Translations under genes and position numbers: made by a program
In this document: positions 8,189 to 13,768 of the stretch, in pieces
Layout of the letters: the number at the start of each line of letters is the position of its first letter
Numbering within the stretch: the first letter of the stretch is position 1
Assembly: GCA_040388625.1 (NCBI GenBank)
Contig: JAZKBK010000007.1
Location: forward strand, 1-39,195
Source of the DNA: Gemmatimonadota bacterium
GTDB lineage: Bacteria; Gemmatimonadota; Gemmatimonadetes; Gemmatimonadales; Gemmatimonadaceae
DNA: 39,195 bases
Reading direction: 5' to 3'
The notes under the pieces: model-generated
Database searches by the model: none
Told to the model about the DNA's origin: nothing
The model's input: the letters and a program-made list of their open reading frames with translations, nothing else

Positions 8189-8637
8189 GGGTGCTTGCTC
8201 CTCACGTGCGCAGCCATGCCGGCGCCGCTTCGGAATTGCTCGGCGCAGTGGGCGCACTTGAACGTGCCAAGAGCCACATCGATGTCATCGCGAGGCACTT
8301 CCACGCGTCCCCGATGTTCTCCGCCATGCAGCGCAGCCGCGTGCGTCTGCATCGTCAATCCGGCGGCTCGCAACGCCACGCCGTCCATCGGGTCAGGCTC
8401 GAACCTCCGCGCCCACTCCGCCTCCGGCCCCACCGGCACCCTGAACGCCATCGACGCGGGGCTGATGACGTACGCGCCCTTGTTGATCCACACGCTGCCG
8501 CCGGCGTCCTCGTCCAGGTCGGTGATGGTCACCCGCTTGTCCTGGACGTGGATCTGGCCCCCGATGGCTATAACGCGGCTCGTGAACAGGCGCACCGCGG
8601 CGCTGTTGTCCATCAGCTCGATGCGTGAGAGCCTCAT
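8185..8637 (-). CDS. Protein with C-terminal C2H2-type zinc finger (150 aa)
   Basis: The last 25 residues contain FKCAHCAEQF followed by HVRSKHP, giving C-x2-C-x12-H-x4-H, a classical C2H2 spacing that is uncommon in phages. The N-terminal 75 residues are beta-rich (AIGGQIHVQDKRVTITDLDED) with no family I recognise, then comes a charged linker. The ATG at 8637 overlaps the stop of the co-chaperonin gene (ATGA). Position between co-chaperonin and large terminase suggests a role in packaging or late regulation. The finger could bind DNA or RNA, but the DNA target is unknown. Confidence 0.75.
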   Translation of the reverse strand: MRLSRIELMDNSAAVRLFTSRVIAIGGQIHVQDKRVTITDLDEDAGGSVWINKGAYVISPASMAFRVPVGPEAEWARRFEPDPMDGVALRAAGLTMQTHAAALHGGEHRGRVEVPRDDIDVALGTFKCAHCAEQFRSGAGMAAHVRSKHP

Positions 8638-9017
8638 TGCAGGTTCTCCTCACGGCGGATGATGCAGATGATGTACGGCGCCCCGATGGGGTTGCCGTGC
8701 GGGTCGGTCTTGAGGTCAGCCGGCGGCGCATCGCAGACCATGTAGTAATGTTTGCCGTCCGTCTGGAACCCGATGGCCTTGCCGACGAATTTGCACCGGT
8801 CGCCAACGCGAATGCCCGACGTGCACCCTGGCCCCACGGCCATGACCTCGGCCTCCTCGGTGCCGCTCTCGTTGTTGTCGCCCGTTGGGATGATAATGCC
8901 GCTCGCGGTCTTGTGCTCCTCGCTGACCCGCTCGACCACGATCCAATTGTGCAGCGGCTCGAGTGACCGCGACTTCTCCGTGAATAGCTTGACCGCCGAA
9001 ACCGTCGCTGTTCGCAT
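8634..9017 (-). CDS. GroES-like co-chaperonin (127 aa)
   Basis: Seen: LEPLHNWIVVERVSEEHKTA, then SGIIIP, EAEVMAVGPG, IRVGDRCKF and DGKHYYMV in order. These match the GroES landmarks (RPLxDRVxVxR, KTAGGIxxP, GxVxAVGPG, VKVGDxVLF). The GIIIP stretch falls where the GroEL-binding mobile loop lies. Compared with GroES (about 97 aa) there is a C-terminal extension (about residues 95-127) containing DLKTDPHGNPIGAPYII. Known: phage T4 gp31 and related proteins replace GroES so that the large capsid protein folds in GroEL. Inferred: this protein does the same for the capsid or another virion protein. The start ATG at 9017 is in a TAATG overlap with the terminase small subunit gene. Confidence 0.8.
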   Translation of the reverse strand: MRTATVSAVKLFTEKSRSLEPLHNWIVVERVSEEHKTASGIIIPTGDNNESGTEEAEVMAVGPGCTSGIRVGDRCKFVGKAIGFQTDGKHYYMVCDAPPADLKTDPHGNPIGAPYIICIIRREENLQ

Positions 9018-9562
9018 TAGTGTATTTCCTTTCGTTCCTCTGCCTGGTCCAACGCTGCCTTGAGCCGCGCGCGCAGCTCGTCGTCTGTCATGTCTGCTGC
9101 CACGGCCTTCGTCTCCACCTTGCGCACCAGCGCACCCTTGATCTCCGCCTGGAGCCGCACGGCGTTGATGGCCGCGCCCACGTTCTGCGCCGGCTTGCTG
9201 ACCAGCTCATCGCCCACCTTGAACCACTTCACCTCATCCATGGCCGCCGCCTGGAGCGCCTCCAGCTCGGCCATCTTCTGGTCGATGAATTCCTCAATGG
9301 GTGAGCCCCGCCGCCGGATGACACCGCTGGCAACCAGGGCCCTGTCCGCCACGGTGCGCGGATGGATGCCCCATTCCTTGGCCAGCGCCTCGGAGCTGCG
9401 ACCGCCGAACCAGCGGCCAGCCATCATCATGCGGATGATGTGGTCCTCCTGCTCCACCTTGGTCAGCTCGCGCGCGCGTGAGGAGTCGGCGAAGGGCGGC
9501 CCCTCTGCATCGCCAGGGACGAAGACGTAGCCTGTGCTGCTGGGGGGCTTCCGCTTACTCAT
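9017..9562 (-). CDS. Probable terminase small subunit (181 aa)
   Basis: The N-terminal half reads as a HTH domain: KVEQEDHIIRMMMAGRWFGG, then SEALAKEWGIHPRTVADRAL (about residues 60-85). The C-terminal half is long-helical (EEFIDQKMAELEALQAAAMDEV) and ends with charged helices, as in DNA-recognising small terminase rings. It precedes the large terminase by one short cluster. The ATG at 9562 overlaps the upstream stop. A HTH regulator is the alternative, but the size, helical C-terminus and packaging context favour the terminase call. Confidence 0.7.
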   Translation of the reverse strand: MSKRKPPSSTGYVFVPGDAEGPPFADSSRARELTKVEQEDHIIRMMMAGRWFGGRSSEALAKEWGIHPRTVADRALVASGVIRRRGSPIEEFIDQKMAELEALQAAAMDEVKWFKVGDELVSKPAQNVGAAINAVRLQAEIKGALVRKVETKAVAADMTDDELRARLKAALDQAEERKEIH

Positions 9563-9821
9563 CCCCGCCCCCGTGAATGTTTCCGCTGCCCGGCGCAACC
9601 TGTTGTGACGGTAAGGGCGTCTGTGTCTGCTCTGCCTTCGCGGCACACACGGTCGAGCACACATTGACGGGATGTCCATCGATGGCGGCCCACATCCAGC
9701 CAGGAGGCATGCATGTCACCCTAGCCGACGGGAAGTGCACGATCCCAACGGAGCCCAATTCCGACTTGCCGCACACATCGCAAGTCTCGACGTCTGGCGC
9801 GTACCAGTTGACCTTGCTCAC
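9555..9821 (-). CDS. Zinc-ribbon-like small protein (88 aa)
   Basis: A GTG at 9821 follows a purine-rich GGAGGCGGAGG and overlaps the previous stop (GTGA). The N-terminus carries CDVCGKSE, and a second CxxxC lies downstream (NVCSTVCAAK), together a plausible four-Cys zinc site. HFPSARVTCMPPGWMW in between looks like a compact beta hairpin. The last 20 residues are Gln/Pro/Gly-rich and disordered. Function unknown. Confidence 0.7.
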   Translation of the reverse strand: MSKVNWYAPDVETCDVCGKSELGSVGIVHFPSARVTCMPPGWMWAAIDGHPVNVCSTVCAAKAEQTQTPLPSQQVAPGSGNIHGGGDE

Positions 9822-10078
9822 CCTCCGCCTCCCTTCTCCGCCTCGATGAGCTTGCTGATGGCGTACTCGCACCGGTCAGCCGTCAGCTGTTGACGGCACG
9901 CCACGAGCGCCTCCTCCAGCCCCTCCCGTCGCCCCTCAGCGCGGGCATCGGCTTGGATGCGCACGACCAGCCTAAGGAACTCTGCTCGGTGCATGTGAGG
10001 CAATTCCAGATCTAGGCCCGCATAGAGCGGGTCCTGCTCCGGCTCCGTTTCCAGCAGCCACTCCTTCGCCGTCTTCAT
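9818..10078 (-). CDS. Small helical protein of unknown function (86 aa)
   Basis: The ATG at 10078 is coupled to the RusA stop (ATGA). The protein is predicted to be nearly all helix (AEFLRLVVRIQADARAEGRR, LEEALVACRQQL, CEYAISKLIEAEKGGGG). Short proteins of this type are common in the early regions of temperate phages, but I know of no assigned function. Confidence 0.7.
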   Translation of the reverse strand: MKTAKEWLLETEPEQDPLYAGLDLELPHMHRAEFLRLVVRIQADARAEGRREGLEEALVACRQQLTADRCEYAISKLIEAEKGGGG

Positions 10079-10560
10079 CTATCGACCTCCACCGGTGCCA
10101 CCATAATCAGGCACCCATACGCCTTGCTCTTCAGCTGCGTGTAAACCCACATCACCCGCTCGTCAGCATCATCCACGCCCAGCCAATCGGCCACCCCGTC
10201 GCGGATAGCTTTGCAGGCGGCGACGGTGTTGTCGCTATCGAGGAAGCGCGGAGCCAGCCGCTTGATGCTCACCACCGCTGGCAGGATGTCCGGCAGCCTG
10301 CACCCGCTCGCCGATTGCAGATGGGTGGCCGCAAGCCACCGGTGCTGAGCCGCCCGCTTGGCCTTCTTGGCCCAGAATTCCCTCAGGTTCATGACGCTCT
10401 CAAGCTTGACAGGTATCGTCACGCTGACCGTGAAGCGCCCACCCTTGACGGGCTCCAGGTGACACGCAGGCGAGACGAGAGCCGCGGCACGCCTCGCAGG
10501 TCGCCTGACGGGCTCCTCGGCCCGCAGAGCCAGGCCTACGCGTGGCGATGGCCGGCTCAA
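10075..10560 (-). CDS. rusA: RusA-like Holliday junction resolvase (161 aa with TTG start)
   Basis: It cuts four-way junctions symmetrically, resolving recombination intermediates or debranching DNA for packaging. Seen: GRFTVSVTIPVKLESVMNLR as the first strand and dimer region, then RLAPRFLDSDNTVAACKA and IRDGVADWLGVDDADERV, which hold the paired Asp of D-x-D-N, the following Lys and the later Asp of GVDDAD. These match the catalytic set of E. coli RusA (D70, D72, K76, D91). The TTG at 10560 overlaps the previous stop (TTGA), like other couplings here. An internal GTG at 10422 is a possible shorter start. The extra 40 N-terminal residues are low in complexity. Confidence 0.78.
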   Translation of the reverse strand: MSRPSPRVGLALRAEEPVRRPARRAAALVSPACHLEPVKGGRFTVSVTIPVKLESVMNLREFWAKKAKRAAQHRWLAATHLQSASGCRLPDILPAVVSIKRLAPRFLDSDNTVAACKAIRDGVADWLGVDDADERVMWVYTQLKSKAYGCLIMVAPVEVDR

Positions 10561-10763
10561 TTGAGGTCGCTCCGCCGCTCGGGCATCGGATAGAGCTGCA
10601 TGGCGTAGTCGGTATCCGTGCCCCAGGTGGCCCCAATGGCCTTCAGCTTCTCCCTGGCGCGCCTGTTCCGCCTGGCGTCGATGATGCCAGCAATGACGCT
10701 GCTGACGATGCGGTCGACCTGGAGGGCCGCCACGAGGCACAGAATCAGGATGACGTGGTTCAT
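10557..10763 (-). CDS. Small membrane-anchored protein (68 aa)
   Basis: The ATG at 10763 overlaps the stop of the DnaA-like gene. The first 15 residues (MNHVILILCLVAALQ) form a hydrophobic span, followed by a basic helix (IIDARRNRRAREKLKAIG) and an aromatic, Pro-containing tail. Positive charge after the span would keep the tail cytoplasmic. Function unknown. It lies between a replication initiator-like gene and RusA. Confidence 0.68.
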   Translation of the reverse strand: MNHVILILCLVAALQVDRIVSSVIAGIIDARRNRRAREKLKAIGATWGTDTDYAMQLYPMPERRSDLN

Positions 10764-11104
10764 GGTGCCAGCCTCCGCCGCTCGTGCGACTGCACGCCGG
10801 CCATGATGGTTGTGTGGTCGCGACCGAACAGCTTGCCTATGTCGGGATAGCTCCAGTACCCGCGCTGACGCAGCTCCCACCACGCATGATGGCGGGCGAC
10901 GCAGACCCGGTGCGGGCGGATGTGCGAGAACATCTCTTCCAGCGTGACGCCGTAGTGATTGCCGGCGGCCTCAATGAGCCAGAGCACTCCACGGGCTAGC
11001 AGCAGGGCGCGGAGGGGCTCACCGGTCGGCGCCTTGGCAGGCTTCAGCGGCTTGGCTCGGCGCTGCTCCAATGCCTGCTTCCAGATGGGGGCTGGGGCGG
11101 TCAT
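10760..11104 (-). CDS. DnaA domain IV-like DNA-binding protein (114 aa)
   Basis: Residues about 46-110 follow the DnaA C-terminal domain: GVTLEEMFSHIRPHRVCVARH, then AWWELRQRGYWSYPDIGKLFG, then RDHTTIMAGVQ. The RDHTT signature, which reads bases of the DnaA box in the host protein, is intact. No ATPase domain (Walker motifs, AAA+) is present, and only a short, basic, disordered N-terminus precedes the domain. Known: domain IV binds DnaA boxes. Inferred: it binds similar boxes in the phage origin or in host oriC, to initiate, regulate or block replication. The ATG at 11104 is coupled to the upstream stop. Confidence 0.8.
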   Translation of the reverse strand: MTAPAPIWKQALEQRRAKPLKPAKAPTGEPLRALLLARGVLWLIEAAGNHYGVTLEEMFSHIRPHRVCVARHHAWWELRQRGYWSYPDIGKLFGRDHTTIMAGVQSHERRRLAP

Positions 11105-11526
11105 CGGAGGGCCTCTAGTGCGCGCACCATGATTCTGGCGGCCTGGATGTGCCCGTCCCACCACTGCGCAGAGGCCCAATTACGCTGCCCAATCGCTATC
11201 GTCTGAGTGCCCTCCGCCTCCCGGGCCAGCTCTTTCGCCTTCGCAATCGCCTGCTCGAGCTTGTCCGGCTTCGGGGCCTTCGGCTTGGCGATGCCCACAA
11301 TGCGGACGAGGATGTAGCGCCCGCATGCTATGCGCGGTCGGCGATTTCGGATCCATCTGACCGGAACAGCGCGGTTTGCCCAAACGCCGCGCCCACTCTT
11401 CTGGTCCTTTGCAAGCCCATCCTCGTGATGCCCGAGCCAAAGCTCGACGTGGCCGCATTGGGGAGCGCAGCCGTTGCACGGAACATATTTCACCGCCCAG
11501 CCCTTCACTCGCTTCTCTTCGCTCAT
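11101..11526 (-). CDS. Unknown protein (141 aa)
   Basis: The start is ATG at 11526 with GGGAG just upstream. The protein has a beta-rich N-terminal half with CNGCAPQCGHVELW (possible metal site) and IRNRRPRIACGRYILVRIVG. A helical C-terminal half follows (KLEQAIAKAKELAREAEG, AARIMVRALEALR). The basic stretch could bind nucleic acid. I recognise no family. It lies in the replication block. Confidence 0.7.
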   Translation of the reverse strand: MSEEKRVKGWAVKYVPCNGCAPQCGHVELWLGHHEDGLAKDQKSGRGVWANRAVPVRWIRNRRPRIACGRYILVRIVGIAKPKAPKPDKLEQAIAKAKELAREAEGTQTIAIGQRNWASAQWWDGHIQAARIMVRALEALR

Positions 11527-11702
11527 GCTCCCGCCTTCCTGGCCTGCTCGGCCTTCGTTTGCTGCGCCTTGACGCTCTCGTGAAGCCCGCGGGCAAACCC
11601 GCACCGCGAGCAGAATTCAATTCCGTTCTGATTCGTGAAGTACGCCTGCTCGAGGCTGCTGACGCAGCGCTCCACCTGCTTCTGAAACCAGCGCCGGCTC
11701 AT
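11523..11702 (-). CDS. Small zinc-finger-like protein (59 aa)
   Basis: The ATG at 11702 is preceded by GGGAG and overlaps the upstream stop (ATGA). The translation starts MSRRWFQKQVERCVSSLEQA and continues with a CSRCG knuckle and a long charged helix. One Cys pair plus the earlier Cys gives an incomplete zinc site. Function unknown. It is too short for secure assignment, but the start signals are good. Confidence 0.6.
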   Translation of the reverse strand: MSRRWFQKQVERCVSSLEQAYFTNQNGIEFCSRCGFARGLHESVKAQQTKAEQARKAGA

Positions 11703-11995
11703 GCTGCTCCCTTGGCCATTAGCTTCTCGGCCGCTTCTCTGAGCATGTCGGACACATCCTCCGCCGGAAGCTCTCCGCCGCCTGGGAATTGGCCTACAGC
11801 TTCCGCAACCAATTGATCAATCTTGCGCCGGTAATGCGCACGGGTACCCCCTTGGGTCGGGGCGCAGTTCGAGCAGTGGCCGACCTGCTTGGTGCAACCA
11901 TTGTTGCCGCAGGCACCGCGATAGGCGCAGCAAGCAGCCGCGTCCCAATGCGACTTGAATAGCTCACCGCAGGTTCGGCACTTATCAAGGTTCAT
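11699..11995 (-). CDS. Cys-rich protein, likely zinc-binding (98 aa)
   Basis: Ten or so cysteines occur in the first 50 residues (CRTCGELF, ACCAYRGACGNNGC, HCSNC), arranged as successive CxxC-type pairs that could hold two zinc ions. The C-terminal half is helical (KIDQLVAEAVGQF, DVSDMLREAAEKLMA). The ATG at 11995 lies next to the TAA of the replication gene. Proteins of this kind often bridge nucleic acids or proteins, but no target can be read from the sequence. Confidence 0.7.
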   Translation of the reverse strand: MNLDKCRTCGELFKSHWDAAACCAYRGACGNNGCTKQVGHCSNCAPTQGGTRAHYRRKIDQLVAEAVGQFPGGGELPAEDVSDMLREAAEKLMAKGAA

Positions 11996-12904
11996 TTACG
12001 CGGCCCCCTTCCCAATCTTCGCAATCATCTCCGACGCCGCGATCATCCGCTCCACGCTCGCAGGAGGCCCTGTGGGCTCCTTTGGCGTCGGCTTGGGCAT
12101 CCGTACCGGCCCGTCGTGGTCAGCCTGCTCCCTGGCCTGTCTGGTGTCCTTGGCGGCCACATCCTCGCGGGGCTTCTTGGTCTGCTTGCAGTATGCCCGG
12201 AGCTTCTTGGTCAGCGCCTCCCGGTTCAGGCCGAGGCCAGCCGCGTCGCCAGCGCAGTCGCGAATCGACTGGAACAGCCACTCAAGCTTGAGGCCCAATG
12301 GGATTTGCCTGGTCGCGAACTCCTCGGCGACAGCGCGAGCGAGGGGACGGCTCACGATTGACGCGAGCTCGGAGTGTCTGCCCATCTCCGCCAGGATCGC
12401 GTCCTCGTTCGGAGCAGGAGCAGTCGGGGCCGCCGGAGGCGGGCGGTCTGCTCTCTTCTCCTGTCTTGTTATGTCCTCTCCTGTCTTCTCCTGTCCTGTA
12501 GGCGTTACAGGCGTTACAGGCTGTAACGTTTCCTCCGTCGCAAGTGCCCGTTTTCGTTCACGGTGGTCTGCCACTCGCTCGGCACATGACTTGGGCCCAG
12601 CCCACTCGGTCCACTTTTTCACGACGATTCTGTGCACGCCGACCGACTTTTCGATCGAGATCGCGTTGTCTTCGTCGAGACTTTCGCTCGTGAACGCCTT
12701 GAGAGCGACGGCGATCTCGCGCTTGTTGCCGCCGATCAAGTCGTGCACCGCGTCGACAGTGTCCCATGTGGGCGGCAGGTCGATGACGCCGCGCGTCGCC
12801 CTGGACTCCAGGGAGAGCTCGAGCAGCACGAACCGTACGGCGCGTGGTAGCCCCTTCTTGGGACCCTTGGCGAGGCGTCGATGGAACGGGACCCAGTCGC
12901 TCAC
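11996..12904 (-). CDS. Probable replication initiation protein, O-like (302 aa)
   Basis: The N-terminal 120 residues look like a winged-helix domain (VRFVLLELSLESRATRGV, TWDTVDAVHDLIGGNKREIA, VALKAFTSESL). A Pro/Thr/Glu-rich linker (about 130-165) follows, then a helical C-terminal domain (about 165-300, LGLNREALTKKLRAYCKQTKK). Winged helix plus linker plus loader domain is the plan of phage O/DnaD-type initiators. The gene lies directly upstream of small replication genes and of the DnaA-like gene. Phased repeats sit within its linker-coding part (12454-12528), as lambda ori sits in gene O. The GTG at 12904 overlaps the previous stop (GTGA). A replisome-loading protein of another class is possible. 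Confidence 0.65.
   Translation of the reverse strand: MSDWVPFHRRLAKGPKKGLPRAVRFVLLELSLESRATRGVIDLPPTWDTVDAVHDLIGGNKREIAVALKAFTSESLDEDNAISIEKSVGVHRIVVKKWTEWAGPKSCAERVADHRERKRALATEETLQPVTPVTPTGQEKTGEDITRQEKRADRPPPAAPTAPAPNEDAILAEMGRHSELASIVSRPLARAVAEEFATRQIPLGLKLEWLFQSIRDCAGDAAGLGLNREALTKKLRAYCKQTKKPREDVAAKDTRQAREQADHDGPVRMPKPTPKEPTGPPASVERMIAASEMIAKIGKGAA
12454..12528. repeat. Iteron-like repeats inside the replication gene (candidate origin)
   Basis: Seen on the plus strand: TCTTCTCCTGTC at 12454 and 12484, a one-mismatch copy at 12474 and a degenerate copy at 12464, so the period is 10 bp. The tandem 9-mer GGCGTTACA follows at 12501 and 12510, and then an inverted TGTAACG at 12522. Period 10 and period 9 do not reflect a protein repeat in a straightforward way. 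A set of phased repeats inside an initiator gene is the lambda ori arrangement. The region is not AT-rich, so the melting site would lie elsewhere. Confidence 0.45.
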
Positions 12905-13002
12905 TTCCGCCTCCCTGCCCACTGGACGACAACAGCCAAGCCCACGAGGTACCCGCCGAGCAGGGCGAGCTCCGCGACGCAGAGCAGCCGGCGGGCGGTC
13001 AT
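12901..13002 (-). CDS. Single-span membrane micropeptide (33 aa)
   Basis: The ATG at 13002 overlaps the previous stop (ATGA), and the stop overlaps the GTG of the replication gene. The translation begins MTARRLLCVAELALLGGYLV and ends GLAVVVQWAGRRK: a hydrophobic span with basic residues at both ends. Coupling on both sides supports expression. Function unknown. Confidence 0.55.
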   Translation of the reverse strand: MTARRLLCVAELALLGGYLVGLAVVVQWAGRRK

Positions 13003-13277
13003 GTCGCACCGCCCATGTGCCTGAACTGGCAACAGGTCGTGCAATATTCGCCGCTACCGAGATAGTGTTTCAGCGTCGGCGTCTCGCATGTGCAACCTTG
13101 CTGGCCAGGCTCGCCAAGAATCGCCAGCACAGCCGTCAACGAGCGCCGCTCCGTTGCTGCCTCGATGGCAATGTCGCCACAACCGAACTTGGCTTCTTGG
13201 CGTCGGCAATGCTCGATGCGGTTCCTGGCCCATGCACGAAGCTCGTCGACGCGCTCTCTCAGGCCGCTGGCGGTCAT
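12999..13277 (-). CDS. Unknown Cys-containing protein (92 aa)
   Basis: The ATG at 13277 has GGAG 5 nt upstream and overlaps the preceding stop. Sequence: a helical first half (GLRERVDELRAWARNRIEHC), then a C-terminal part with CTCETPT and YCTTCCQFRHMG, a likely zinc knuckle of four Cys plus His. The longer frame to 13373 begins in the preceding gene and was not used. No family recognised. Confidence 0.7.
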   Translation of the reverse strand: MTASGLRERVDELRAWARNRIEHCRRQEAKFGCGDIAIEAATERRSLTAVLAILGEPGQQGCTCETPTLKHYLGSGEYCTTCCQFRHMGGAT

Positions 13278-13768
13278 GCGGTCTCCTTGGGGGCCTGCGC
13301 GCATCTGCACTTGTGGTCCTCGCACGCGGGTCCGCAGTAGCTGCAATTCCACCATTGGGCCGGCAGTCCGCACGGTTCGCCAGTTGGCTCATGGTCATCA
13401 CCATCGAGATACGGGCGCTGCTTGCAGGTTCGCTCCCCCGCCTCGGCCGCCGCGAGCGCTCGCTCAGCGGTATCAACGGCCTCCAGCAGCTCGGGGTGCG
13501 AATAGTCGTCGTCGCCGCGAATGATCTTGGCAAGGCCGGACCGCGCCTCCCTCACCGCCGCCGCGGGCGTGGCGCGCAAGATCGAAAGCTCGCGCTCCAG
13601 CTGGCCAATCTGCTCTATGGCATCCTCTGTCAGCTCCGCCGCGCGCTTCTCGGCGGCTTCGGCGCGGGCGAGCGCATTCGACAAGCGCCGCGCCTCGTAG
13701 CACTGCGTGCAGTTGATGTGGCCATGCGGGCAGTCCAGCTCGGCCTCGGTGATGGGGGCGCCGCTCAT
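13274..13768 (-). CDS. Zinc-binding coiled-coil protein (164 aa)
   Basis: The start is MSGAPITEAELDCPHGHINC at 13768, with GGAGG 4 nt upstream and an ATGA overlap with the ligase stop. An N-terminal C/H cluster (CPHGHINCTQC) precedes a long helix (ALARAEAAEKRAAELTEDAI and onward, about residues 35-65), then a C-terminal cluster (WNCSYCGPACEDHKCRC). Two metal sites flank a coiled coil. This resembles many phage early-region proteins of unknown role. Confidence 0.72.
   Translation of the reverse strand: MSGAPITEAELDCPHGHINCTQCYEARRLSNALARAEAAEKRAAELTEDAIEQIGQLERELSILRATPAAAVREARSGLAKIIRGDDDYSHPELLEAVDTAERALAAAEAGERTCKQRPYLDGDDHEPTGEPCGLPAQWWNCSYCGPACEDHKCRCAQAPKETA

Noticed and set aside
12454-12528. 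A CRISPR array
   Set aside because: The repeats are 9-12 bp, adjoin or overlap each other, and have no spacers of the needed size.
11955-13340. A 461-aa open frame on the plus strand
   Set aside because: It lies antisense to a continuous run of coupled genes on the minus strand; its Ser/Arg/Pro-rich product and lack of any start signal identify it as a high-G+C shadow frame.
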